This document shows positions 34,882 through 43,650 of a stretch of 64,000 bases of DNA, piece by piece. The stretch spans positions 50,243 through 114,242 of the forward strand of contig JBJXFB010000156.1 of assembly GCA_046155895.1 (NCBI GenBank). The letters run 5' to 3'. The DNA is from DASYPQ01 sp046155895 (GTDB lineage: Bacteria > Planctomycetota > UBA1135 > GCA-002686595). The position numbers and the translations under genes were made by a program. The notes beneath the pieces were generated by a model that worked only from the letters and a program-made list of their open reading frames with translations, searched no databases and was not told the origin of the DNA. Every line of letters begins with the position of its first letter. The stretch's first letter is position 1.

Positions 34882-35081
34882 TCCTGGCACCGCCTGAATG
34901 CTCGGATACGCCGACGCGGGTCGCGGAGTATTAGCTGTCGGCGTATAGCCATTGTGCTTGCGGCGCGTCTCCAGACGCTCCTAGAATGTGTGTGTGTCCA
35001 GGACCTGGAGTCTCGCGTGAAGCTGGCACAGCCGCGTTGGGTCTAGGTGGCGATCAAGTCGCGGATGCGCATGGTGTGCCG

Positions 35082-35639
35082 CTACGAGCCGATTGCCATC
35101 CAGGTCACCGGGATCGTGTTGCCTTCTGCGGCCGCATATCCGAGCGAAAACGAGGAGCCGGAGGTGATCGTTACCCAGACTGCCGGCGCTTGCGACGCCT
35201 GCTTTGTGATGACCACACTGTAGGAGTTGGCCGAAGTAAACGGCAATCCCGAGATAGTGATTCCGTTCGAGCTAGGTACCACGGTTCGACCGTAGCAGAT
35301 CTTGGGGGACACCGCCTGCAAGCCGCCCGACGTGTTTGTTCCGAAATCAAACGCGATTGGCCCGTTTGCCGCCGCAGTCGTCTGAACTGTCCCATCCGGG
35401 AACTTGAAGCCCCCGGACTCGCTATGAACGGTACCTGCCACCGTCAGCCGTTCACCTGGCGTGGATGTGCCTACGCCAATATTGCCGGTATTGATGTTCC
35501 GGAGATCCACGCCGATCTTCGTCCAGAACCCGGCGGTGATCGCTTGGGTAGGATGCTGCGCCGAGACCAAGACAAAGGTCACGCCGCTGAGAATGCAACC
35601 GATGGTGAACGGGAGGGCGAACGCTCTTGCGAACCGCAT
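35082..35639 (-). CDS. Secreted protein with tail-fibre-like repeat segment
   Basis: 185 residues from ATG 35639. A signal peptide or anchor (FALPFTIGCILSGVTFVLVSAQ) is followed by NTGNIGVGTSTPGERLTVAG and GGFKFPDGTVQTTAA, the stalk motif found in phage tail-spike-like and many planctomycete secreted proteins, and a beta-rich C-terminal domain (LPFTSANSYSVVITKQA). It is probably extracellular, with possible adhesive or trimeric structure; neither is shown. Confidence 0.6.
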   Translation of the reverse strand: MRFARAFALPFTIGCILSGVTFVLVSAQHPTQAITAGFWTKIGVDLRNINTGNIGVGTSTPGERLTVAGTVHSESGGFKFPDGTVQTTAAANGPIAFDFGTNTSGGLQAVSPKICYGRTVVPSSNGITISGLPFTSANSYSVVITKQASQAPAVWVTITSGSSFSLGYAAAEGNTIPVTWMAIGS

Positions 35640-35933
35640 GACGGGTATGCCTTTCAAAGGTCGTCGCTCATGCGGAGTTCGCATGTGGGACGATTCCAGA
35701 TCGGACGGTGGGAATGACCGTGGATCGCGTCGCCCAGGCGATGGTCGTCGAGGTGCGGAGCAGAGAGGGCGAGCTTGATCCGGGGGAAGAGAACGGACCG
35801 GCGGGCTGGGAAACCCGCATGGCCGAGATGGTAGCGAACTGACGCGCGTGGCGCGAAGGGGGGGAGCCCAGCGCGGGATGCGGTACCATCCGCCGGAGCA
35901 CCAGAGTCCTTCCAGCGGCTCTACTAGGCAACG

Positions 35934-38900
35934 ATGGCCGGTACAGAAACCAGCACAGCACGCAGGGATCTCGTAGATCGGGCCCGCCAGGGCTGGATCC
36001 GTCGGCTGGTCGATCTGTCTCGGCGGAATAACCTCCTCTACTTCCGTTCCACGAAAACAGGAACGCTGGATCTACCCGGACTCCTCGGAGGCAGTCACGC
36101 CGACTTGCTAGCTGGGAAGAGTGTCCCGCTCCGCACACTATGTTCCCTGTCCGAGAATCCTGCGCTTGCAGGTGCCGTCACCGAGATCCGTCGTCGCGCT
36201 ACCACGAACCAGGAGGAGCGCGGACTTGAGACCCTCTACGTGGCCTTTGGCTCGGTGTCCTGGCAATCGGATGATGGGGGGCGCAACCCCGATGCTCCGG
36301 TCCTCCTTCTCCCGGTGACGATTCAGGTCCCGGGCCGGGACATCAGGCAAGCAGTCCTGCGACGAAGCGGCGGATTCGAGGTCAATCCAGTCCTGCTCCA
36401 GGCGTTGTCTCAGGAACACGGGATCGAACTCGCCGCGGATGAATTACTGCCCGAGGATGAGAAAGAGGATGAGATCGTCGATATCGACCGCGCATTGGCA
36501 GCGGTGTCTCGTGCAGGTCAGAGGCTCACCGGCCTCCAGGTGGGCCACCGAGCAGTCCTCGGAAACTTCTCGTTCCAGAAGTTAGCAATGGTTAGGGATC
36601 TGCGCGACTGCGGCACGCAGCTCGCGAACCACGATGTCGTTGCCGCTCTGGCCGGTGATTCCGAAGCGCGAGAGGCCATGCGCCCTCCGGCATCCGAGGC
36701 AGATCCCCGCGAACTCGATCGCATTCCTCCCGAGAATGAATTCCTCGTGCGAGATGCCGACGCCAGCCAGCTCCAGGTGATCGCCTCGACGATGTTGGGT
36801 GAGCACGTGGTCGTCCAGGGACCTCCCGGAACTGGCAAGAGCCAGACAATCTCCAATCTGATCGCATCGCTCGCTGCCTCGGGGAAGCGGGTTCTGTTCG
36901 TCGCCGAAAAACGTGCCGCGTTGAACGTGGTTCTCGATCGCCTGGAAAAGGCTGACCTGGGGCACCTAACCCTGGATGTGCATGGAGCCGATCTCACTCG
37001 CAAGGAAGTCGCGAGGCAGATCAAGCGGACTCTCTCGGTCCTGCACAACGCTCCTCCGATCGACGCGACCCAAGTGCATGACCGATTTGCCGACCGACGG
37101 GCGCGCCTGAATGGACACGTCGGACGCCTGCACGCGAAGAGGCAACCCAGTGGCCTGAGCGTCTTCAGTCTTCAGGGTCGGCTCCTGCGCACACCGCCCG
37201 AAGTCAGATCACGGACTCGATGGCGCGGGCCTGAATTGGATCGATTGACGAAGGACTCCTCCGACGAGATCGCGGACCTCCTCCAAGAGGCGGGTGCTGG
37301 CGCAGGTCTGTTCCTAGGAACGGATCCGTCGCCCTGGACGGGCGCGGAGATCGAAACGGGGACGAAGGCGCAAGCCTGCATTGATGCTACGGCCCGCCTG
37401 CACGGCACGCTCCTTCCAGCTCTTCGCCGTGCTGTAGATCAGACCTGCTCCTCGCTCGGATTTCGCGATCCCCGATCGATCGCGGAGATCCGCCTGGTAC
37501 TCACACTTCTGTCCGATGCGGAGTCGTTACTCAGAGTCTACGACCCGGCCATCTTCGAGCAGGATCTGGCCAAGTACATCCGTGATCTCGCCCCAGCGGG
37601 AAGGTCGAGCATCGCAGGGTCATGGGCCTGGGTTACGAAGAGCGGCTATCGAACTGCACGTCGGACTCTGAATGACCTGCGTCGGGCAGGTCGTGTCGAG
37701 AGCAAGATACTGCTCCAAGAGGCAAAGGCAGCCCTCGACGTGCTCGTGCGGTGGCGTGGTGCTGCTCTTGATCAAACCGACTCGGTTCGCATGTTGGGCT
37801 CGGATGCGCTCAAGAAGGCACTAGCTGAGTTCGCTGAGACATTGGTTCTGCTTTCCGGATCCCTCCCCCAGAAGTTCCCGGACGCCCTAGAGATCGACGA
37901 GATTGAGCGAATCCTCGGACGCCTTGTTGAGGACAGCCTGACTCCGTACCGGCTCCCGCGAGTGATGCAGATTGAGCGCGAGATCAGCGACTCTGGGGCA
38001 AGCGCGATACTCGCCGAGATTCGAGCTACCCATTCGGCTCCCGAGCGATGGGAAGCGCTCTTCCGAAATGCATGGCACACCTCATGCCTCGACCGGGCTT
38101 GGACAGAAGACCCGGATCTCGCAGCGTTCGTGGGGCGCAATCACGACGGTCTCGTCGCGGATTTCAAGGTACTCGATCAAGAGCGTTTGCGATTGTCCGC
38201 CTCACGAGTCGCGCGCGAACATGCCGAACGAGCGATCGCCGCGATGAACGAGTATCCGGAACAGGATGCTTTGGTACGCAGCGAGGCTGCCAAGCAGAGT
38301 CGGCACCTCCCGATTCGGAAGCTCCTCTTCAAGGCCCCAGATCTGTTGACCGCGATTTGTCCATGCTGGATGGCCAGTCCTCTTTCGGTGAGTCAAATCT
38401 TCGGCAGCGATCGACGTTACTTCGACGTGGTCATCTTCGATGAGGCGAGCCAGGTGCTCCCTGAGGACGCCATCCCCGCCATCATGCGCGCCTCGCAGGT
38501 TGTCGTCGCGGGCGATAGACACCAACTACCCCCAACCACGTTCTTCGCCGATGGCGGAGAGACGGACGATGCGCCCACAGACGAAGATCCGTCGCAGACC
38601 GTAGGCTTCGAGAGTCTCCTCGATCTCCTCTCCGCCTCCTCCGCGAGGTCGAGGATGCTGACATGGCACTACCGGAGCAGGGACGAAGCTCTCATCGCGT
38701 TCTCGAACGGGGAGATATATGACTGGCGGCTCGTGACCTTCCCCGGACCTACCCGGACTGGAGTACTGCGCCACGTTCTCGTGCAGCAGCCCGTGGTTCG
38801 GGGAGGCGAAGAGGACAGTTCTAGTGCCGAAGTGCAGCGAGTGGTCGAGCTTGTGCTGGAGCACGCTCGGAGCCGCCCGACAGAGAGCCTCGGGGTGATC

Positions 38901-39989
38901 GCGCTTGGGATCCGACATGCCATTCGGGTGGAAGCTGCGATCGATGCGGCCTTGAACAAGGAGCCATCTCTGGAGGCATTCTTCGATCCCCGCGCGTCCG
39001 AGCGATTCTTCGTCAAGAACCTCGAACGAGTTCAAGGGGACGAACGGGACGCGATCATCCTGACGGTCGGCCTAGCCAATGACCGAAGTGGAACGCTGCT
39101 GAATCGATTGGGTCCGCTGAACTACGGGGGGGGCGAGCGACGACTGAATGTCGCGATCACGCGCGCACGTTCATCCATGACCGTGGTGTCCTCCTTCACC
39201 CATCACGAAATGGATCCGACCCGCTTCCGTGCTCGCGGAGCGGAAATGCTACGCCTGTATCTGCAATACGCCGCGTCGGAGGGCCGGGAAATGGGGCCGA
39301 CTCGCCGCCCGGATGTGGCTCCCAACGATTTCGAGATTGATGTGGCCACTGCCCTTGAGGCGAAGGGGATCCAGATCCTGCCGCAAGTGGGAGCTTCCGC
39401 TTACCGGATCGATCTGGTTGCCCAGCATCCTAGACAGCCCGGCAAGTCCGTCCTGGCTATCGAGTGCGACGGCGCGACGTACCACTCCTCCCCGACAGCA
39501 CGAGATCGGGACCGACTTCGGCAGCAGCACCTGGAGAGCCTTGGTTGGCGGTTCCACCGGATCTGGTCAACAGACTGGTTCCTGCGCAAGGACGAAGAGA
39601 TCGATCGGGCCGTGAGAGCGTACGAAAAGGCGGTCGCAGCATCGGACCGAAGGGAACCCGAGGTCGAACTCCCGGGGTCTAATCCGGGCCCACAACCAGG
39701 TGGCACTCCTCAACAGCAGTTCTGGAACAGCATGGCGGTCTCCGCGCACGATCCACGTTCACGCAGGCCATCGATCTCTCGGAGAGGGAGCATCTCAGAA
39801 TACTCCCAGATGGAACTCGTTCGGCTCGTGACCTGGGTCAAGTCGGATGGACGGCTTCGGACGGACGATCAGATCCTTGATCTGATGGTCGAAGAACTGG
39901 GATTCAAGAAGCGGGGTCACCGCATCGTCGATGCGATCATGACTGCGATCGAGATTGAGAAGAATTCACGACGCGAGTCTGCCTCGTAG
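35934..39989 (+). CDS. DUF4011/Upf1-like superfamily 1 helicase with Vsr-like nuclease and DUF3320-like tail
   Basis: 1351 residues. The N-terminus (WIRRLVDLSRRNNLLYFR) is the DUF4011 start. SF1 helicase motifs follow: Walker A VVQGPPGTGKSQTISNL (about 295), Walker B VVIFDEASQVLPEDAI, GDRHQLPPTTFF, LTWHYRSRDEALI, VQGDERDAIILTVG and RRLNVAITRARS. Around 1150-1220 lies a Vsr/MTES_1575-type PD-(D/E)XK nuclease: GASAYRIDLVAQHP, LAIECDGATYHSS and LGWRFHRIWSTDWF. The last 90 residues resemble DUF3320. Such proteins occur in defence islands (for example the helicase-Vsr Hhe type), and the neighbours here fit that. Intact at both ends. Confidence 0.85.
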   Translation: MAGTETSTARRDLVDRARQGWIRRLVDLSRRNNLLYFRSTKTGTLDLPGLLGGSHADLLAGKSVPLRTLCSLSENPALAGAVTEIRRRATTNQEERGLETLYVAFGSVSWQSDDGGRNPDAPVLLLPVTIQVPGRDIRQAVLRRSGGFEVNPVLLQALSQEHGIELAADELLPEDEKEDEIVDIDRALAAVSRAGQRLTGLQVGHRAVLGNFSFQKLAMVRDLRDCGTQLANHDVVAALAGDSEAREAMRPPASEADPRELDRIPPENEFLVRDADASQLQVIASTMLGEHVVVQGPPGTGKSQTISNLIASLAASGKRVLFVAEKRAALNVVLDRLEKADLGHLTLDVHGADLTRKEVARQIKRTLSVLHNAPPIDATQVHDRFADRRARLNGHVGRLHAKRQPSGLSVFSLQGRLLRTPPEVRSRTRWRGPELDRLTKDSSDEIADLLQEAGAGAGLFLGTDPSPWTGAEIETGTKAQACIDATARLHGTLLPALRRAVDQTCSSLGFRDPRSIAEIRLVLTLLSDAESLLRVYDPAIFEQDLAKYIRDLAPAGRSSIAGSWAWVTKSGYRTARRTLNDLRRAGRVESKILLQEAKAALDVLVRWRGAALDQTDSVRMLGSDALKKALAEFAETLVLLSGSLPQKFPDALEIDEIERILGRLVEDSLTPYRLPRVMQIEREISDSGASAILAEIRATHSAPERWEALFRNAWHTSCLDRAWTEDPDLAAFVGRNHDGLVADFKVLDQERLRLSASRVAREHAERAIAAMNEYPEQDALVRSEAAKQSRHLPIRKLLFKAPDLLTAICPCWMASPLSVSQIFGSDRRYFDVVIFDEASQVLPEDAIPAIMRASQVVVAGDRHQLPPTTFFADGGETDDAPTDEDPSQTVGFESLLDLLSASSARSRMLTWHYRSRDEALIAFSNGEIYDWRLVTFPGPTRTGVLRHVLVQQPVVRGGEEDSSSAEVQRVVELVLEHARSRPTESLGVIALGIRHAIRVEAAIDAALNKEPSLEAFFDPRASERFFVKNLERVQGDERDAIILTVGLANDRSGTLLNRLGPLNYGGGERRLNVAITRARSSMTVVSSFTHHEMDPTRFRARGAEMLRLYLQYAASEGREMGPTRRPDVAPNDFEIDVATALEAKGIQILPQVGASAYRIDLVAQHPRQPGKSVLAIECDGATYHSSPTARDRDRLRQQHLESLGWRFHRIWSTDWFLRKDEEIDRAVRAYEKAVAASDRREPEVELPGSNPGPQPGGTPQQQFWNSMAVSAHDPRSRRPSISRRGSISEYSQMELVRLVTWVKSDGRLRTDDQILDLMVEELGFKKRGHRIVDAIMTAIEIEKNSRRESAS

Positions 39990-39996
39990 TGTCGAT

Positions 39997-40773
39997 CTAC
40001 GGCCGTGCCTGTTTGGGATCCCTCAGCGCGCCCTCGCCGCGATGTTTCACAAGCTCTGGAATCACGTGATCCCGGAACACTTTCAACTCCTCACCTCGCA
40101 AGGCGTGCGAGCTAAGGTCGTCAGCGAATCCGAGAAGCCGATGAAGGCGCGCGGCCTGCTCATCGAAGTTCGTGCGCACGATCTGTTTCGGCTCGCTGAT
40201 CGCTCCATCCCCAGGGGCGACATCAACGTAGAATCCGCGCTGCTTGAGAAGGTCAAGCTCGCCATTGTCCCAAACCGTCTCCTGCAACCTGTTCAGAGCG
40301 GCTCTCAGTTGCCTTCCCTTAACCTCTAGCTCAGGCGCTAGGGGTGCAATCATTCTCGGGAGGTCCACACCAAAGGCGCGAATCGCTGGCCCAATGTCTT
40401 GCTCGGACTCAATGCCTTGGACGGAGTCTACCCAAGCCTTGAAGGCTTCAATGAACGGGGGCTGCCAGAGGGCTGCAAAGAATTCGGCCGCCTCGGGCAA
40501 CGCAAGCCAACCGAACAGCTGCTTCGTCCTGTGGTGACGAAGGAATGTGCCGAGGTCAGGTTCCTGTCGCGGTAGGAGTCCCCATGCCACGCACACCAGC
40601 CCTATCGCTTTCCCGCATTCCTCCTGGCCCAAGATGGCAAGCGAGGTCGCACGACCGAACGACTCCCGTCCGGCGAGGATCAGCGATTCGATCTCTAACT
40701 CATGCGCATTTCGACATGCTGCTTCCGCGAGTCGAAGCGGTGTTTCCGGATCAATCCCGATGTTATTGCCCAT
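39997..40773 (-). CDS. AbiV-family abortive-infection protein
   Basis: 258 residues. The N-terminal helical segment has the AbiV signature: EAACRNAHELEIESLILAG then FGRATSLAILGQEECGKAIGL, where ratsLAilgqEE-GKA is the conserved HEPN-like helix. The remainder is helical and less conserved (IEAFKAWVDSVQG). AbiV blocks phage translation in Lactococcus; family members are widespread in defence islands. It converges with the helicase gene, eight bases away. Confidence 0.7.
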   Translation of the reverse strand: MGNNIGIDPETPLRLAEAACRNAHELEIESLILAGRESFGRATSLAILGQEECGKAIGLVCVAWGLLPRQEPDLGTFLRHHRTKQLFGWLALPEAAEFFAALWQPPFIEAFKAWVDSVQGIESEQDIGPAIRAFGVDLPRMIAPLAPELEVKGRQLRAALNRLQETVWDNGELDLLKQRGFYVDVAPGDGAISEPKQIVRTNFDEQAARLHRLLGFADDLSSHALRGEELKVFRDHVIPELVKHRGEGALRDPKQARP

Positions 40774-40818
40774 GCACCTACTTGACTCGGGGACAACCCA
40801 ACTTGCAATCTACCGTAC

Positions 40819-41517
40819 ATGCCCACCTCCACCCTCGACCAAGACATTCAGACCCGCATCCAGACTTTCCTCGGCGAGCTGTCGCAACTTGTGAAGATGG
40901 CCGCGCTGGGGTCGGTACACGCAGCCCTAGGCGGAGAGCTAGAGGCTCCCAAGCGGAGAGGGCCGGGCCGCCCGCGTGGCCCAGGCCGTCCCCCCAAGAC
41001 AGCTGCCCGAGTCCAACGCGCAGCTGCTCGCACGGGCAAGCGCATCCGCCGTTCAGCCGAGGACCTTGATGAGATCGCCGGTCGCGTATTGACCTACGTG
41101 AAGTCGAACGCTGGACAGCGGCTCGAACAGATCGGGAAGGCGCTTCAGACGGACACGGGCGTGCTCAAGCGGCCGATCGCCAACCTGCTCGCGGAGAGGA
41201 AGCTGAGCACGAAGGGCCAGAAGCGCGGGACCATGTATTTTGCGGGGAGCAGCCGCAAGCGCGCGAGCAAGCCCGCACGCAAGCCGAAGACTCAGCGTCG
41301 GCGCAAGGCCAAGGGTGCGCGCAAGGCGAAGGCCGGTCGCCCAGCTCCGCGTAGAAAGACCGCTCAGCGGACGAAGCAGGTGGTCGTGCGACCGGTCCGC
41401 AACCGGCGAGCGATACCCATCCGCAAGCCTTCGCGCGCGACCCGGCCCAGTAAGGCGCGAGCGATGATGAACGAACTCGAAATGCAAGCAGCCGCAATTT
41501 CGACTGCGTTGCCGTAG
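40819..41517 (+). CDS. Histone H1-like basic DNA-binding protein
   Basis: 232 residues. A short N-terminal helix (QTRIQTFLGELSQLVKMAAL) precedes AT-hook-like GPGRPRGPGRPPK, a winged-helix-like middle (AEDLDEIAGRVLTYVKSN, GQRLEQIGKALQTDTGVLKRP, MYFAG) and a Lys/Arg/Ala/Pro-rich tail of about 80 residues. This order, hook, small winged domain, H1-like tail, is typical of bacterial nucleoid proteins of the H-NS-histone type. It probably coats or bridges DNA in the island; regulation of the neighbours is inference. Confidence 0.65.
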   Translation: MPTSTLDQDIQTRIQTFLGELSQLVKMAALGSVHAALGGELEAPKRRGPGRPRGPGRPPKTAARVQRAAARTGKRIRRSAEDLDEIAGRVLTYVKSNAGQRLEQIGKALQTDTGVLKRPIANLLAERKLSTKGQKRGTMYFAGSSRKRASKPARKPKTQRRRKAKGARKAKAGRPAPRRKTAQRTKQVVVRPVRNRRAIPIRKPSRATRPSKARAMMNELEMQAAAISTALP

Positions 41518-41561
41518 ATCGGCGGAAGCGCGGGACGCAGTATTTCACGAGGTAGCTTCAG

Positions 41562-42113
41562 CTACTCGCGATTCATGGTGCGCAATCCATCCTGAATCTC
41601 GAATTGGCATTCTCCGCAGAAGATAGACATCTCCGGCTTGCTGGGTTTGTCAAGGCGCGCATGATTGCATCCTCTTGTCGCGCACATTGATACGGCCCTA
41701 GTCGCAGCGTGTGGGGAACCGCGCTCCGACGACAGCCAGCTTCCGATCGCCCATCCGCCGAAAGCGACCGGAGCGCAGATGATCGCTCCACCAATGACAA
41801 TGGTTCCAGCGCTCCCAAGTCGCCGCGCCATTGGCGTAGAAGCCGCCCTGCGCGAACCGTGCGCCACCGCCCGTCCACAATGTAACAGCGACTGCTGACC
41901 CTCTACCGGAAGCAGCCAAATCAGGTGCGCCACGCCCGGCTTGAGAACACGCCGGACAAATACGACCGGCACTGCAACGGGGATCCAGAGCGGTGCTGAA
42001 AGGAGAGCTACCCACCAAGGGATGTTGATGGTCGTTGAAGATCCGTTGCCGGAACTTGATCCCTTCGATGCCACGGAGGCATCAATCCCGGTTGCTGAAC
42101 GCACGGGGAGCAC
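41562..42113 (-). CDS. Membrane protein with C-terminal Cys/His cluster
   Basis: 183 residues from GTG. Two hydrophobic segments are seen: WWVALLSAPLWIPVAVPVVFV and GTIVIGGAIICAPVAFGGWAIG. The C-terminus contains MCATRGCNHARL and IFCGECQ, a C-x4-C-H ... C-x2-C cluster that could bind zinc. No family recognised. Confidence 0.45.
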   Translation of the reverse strand: MLPVRSATGIDASVASKGSSSGNGSSTTINIPWWVALLSAPLWIPVAVPVVFVRRVLKPGVAHLIWLLPVEGQQSLLHCGRAVAHGSRRAASTPMARRLGSAGTIVIGGAIICAPVAFGGWAIGSWLSSERGSPHAATRAVSMCATRGCNHARLDKPSKPEMSIFCGECQFEIQDGLRTMNRE

Positions 42114-42375
42114 ATGGGTTCTATCGGACCAGCTGGCTGCCGCCTTGAACCGGCGCGGGCTACGGGAGCTGGATCACCCAGCCACGAGACGAAGGGTGCC
42201 TCACTCCGCGAGCGAGCGTCGGTGGCACTCGTGATCGCGTCATCGTTCCTTGAGGTGTCGTACCGGCTGGGCGGGGATACCTTGCGGACGGGGAAGGCTC
42301 GTGATGGCGTTCGCCGAGGGCTGTATGCAAGCTAGGGCTGCAGAACTGCGACCAGAGGATGCGTAGGTACCCACC

Positions 42376-43383
42376 ATGAGCTTTCCGAGCAACATAACTG
42401 GATTCACGGAGTCTGATGTTCGGGAGGAAATCATCGCTCCCCTTCTCCGTAGCCTCGGATACCAGGCAGGGTCTCCGGCCAACATCATTCGCGAGCAGTC
42501 GCTTCGGTATCCGCGCATTTCGCTCGGCAGGAAGAAGCCAGGAAAGGACCCCCTCCTTCGTGGACGGGCTGACTACATCTGCGATGCTAGCGGAGTGCGC
42601 TGGACCATTGAGGCGAAACCCACGACTCAGCAGCTTGATCCTGATGTTGTGGAGCAAGCCTTTACTTACGCGAACCATCCGGAGGTTCGCGCTGTGATGT
42701 TTGTTGTGTCCAACGGGGTAAAGATGGACATCTACCAAACGGATCGCGGACCTGACGTACCTCCCATTCTGTCGGTCGCATATGCTGACCTCGAAGCCCG
42801 TGAGCAGGTGCTGCGCAATTTGCTCTCCCCGGATTCGTTGCACCACACGTATCCCCGCATTGAGCCGGACGTGAGTGAGCCTCTTGGTGTGGGGCTTCGT
42901 TCGATAGTAAGAATCATCAACGGCGAAATACATTTCCGCAGGCTTGATCCGCCGACACCGGCGCTAGAGGACATCATACTTGCCGTCACGGAAGGATCGA
43001 TCGAACGTGACGAGCAGAAGCGACTAACGGCGTTTCTTAGGATTAAGAGCCACACACATGCAATCGAGACACTGAACCATCGTCTAGGCATAGACACCAT
43101 GGAACTTACGAGCGATGCTACGCACCTGCCCGTAAACCCAGCCGAGCCCGTCCGGTTCTCTTCCACCACTCACGTTCTCCTGGCTGCCGGTGAATCTCTG
43201 CCTCTTCCCGGTACGGGACAGTCCCTTCGGCTGCCGATGAACTTGGAGTGTACGGTTGTGACAGAGGCGAACGGACATCTTGCGGGTTCGACGATATCTG
43301 GAGAGTTCAACGCTCACTACACCTACACTCGTCCCGTTCCCTCAGTATCGGCGTACGGAGTGTTCAAGATGGCGGTTGGATAG
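42376..43383 (+). CDS. Stand-alone HsdR-N-type PD-(D/E)XK nuclease with C-terminal extension
   Basis: 335 residues. The first about 150 residues follow the N-terminal nuclease domain of Type I restriction subunits: TESDVREEIIAPLLRSLGY, RGRADYICDASG with the catalytic Asp, WTIEAKPTTQQLD with ExK, and VVEQAFTYANHPEV. There is no helicase. Residues about 175-335 are an unfamiliar beta-rich domain (INGEIHFRRLDPP; LPLPGTGQSLRLPM). No HsdM or HsdS is adjacent, so it is more likely a solitary nuclease of the defence cluster. Confidence 0.72.
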   Translation: MSFPSNITGFTESDVREEIIAPLLRSLGYQAGSPANIIREQSLRYPRISLGRKKPGKDPLLRGRADYICDASGVRWTIEAKPTTQQLDPDVVEQAFTYANHPEVRAVMFVVSNGVKMDIYQTDRGPDVPPILSVAYADLEAREQVLRNLLSPDSLHHTYPRIEPDVSEPLGVGLRSIVRIINGEIHFRRLDPPTPALEDIILAVTEGSIERDEQKRLTAFLRIKSHTHAIETLNHRLGIDTMELTSDATHLPVNPAEPVRFSSTTHVLLAAGESLPLPGTGQSLRLPMNLECTVVTEANGHLAGSTISGEFNAHYTYTRPVPSVSAYGVFKMAVG

Positions 43384-43440
43384 CAGCGACCGGTAGCCCC
43401 TTGAGGTGAGTGATTGGATTGCGAGAGATCACCTCCGCTG

Positions 43441-43617
43441 TCACGCCCCAGTTGAGCACCAACGTGAAGCAGATGTGCTGACGTGGCGGAACGTGGGGCC
43501 CTTCTTCGCGACCTTCGCGGCGGCTCGGGTCTTGATCTGCTCAATCTTCGCTTGGAGGTCCGCGATGCGCTGGTCTTCGGTGCGGCGGGTACGGGTCTTG
43601 ATCTTTACGGGCTTCAT
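43441..43617 (-). CDS. Small Lys/Arg-rich protein
   Basis: 58 residues, ATG at 43617, stop at 43441. The sequence starts KPVKIKTRTRRTEDQRIADL and continues as a short coiled coil (AKIEQIKTRAAAKVAKK) to a tail with FRHVSTSASRW. Composition and helix pattern suggest a nucleic-acid-binding peptide. No clear ribosome-binding site is present, so the call is tentative. Confidence 0.4.
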   Translation of the reverse strand: MKPVKIKTRTRRTEDQRIADLQAKIEQIKTRAAAKVAKKGPTFRHVSTSASRWCSTGA

Positions 43618-43650
43618 ATTGGCTGCTGGCCTGTGACCATGACTCCGGGA

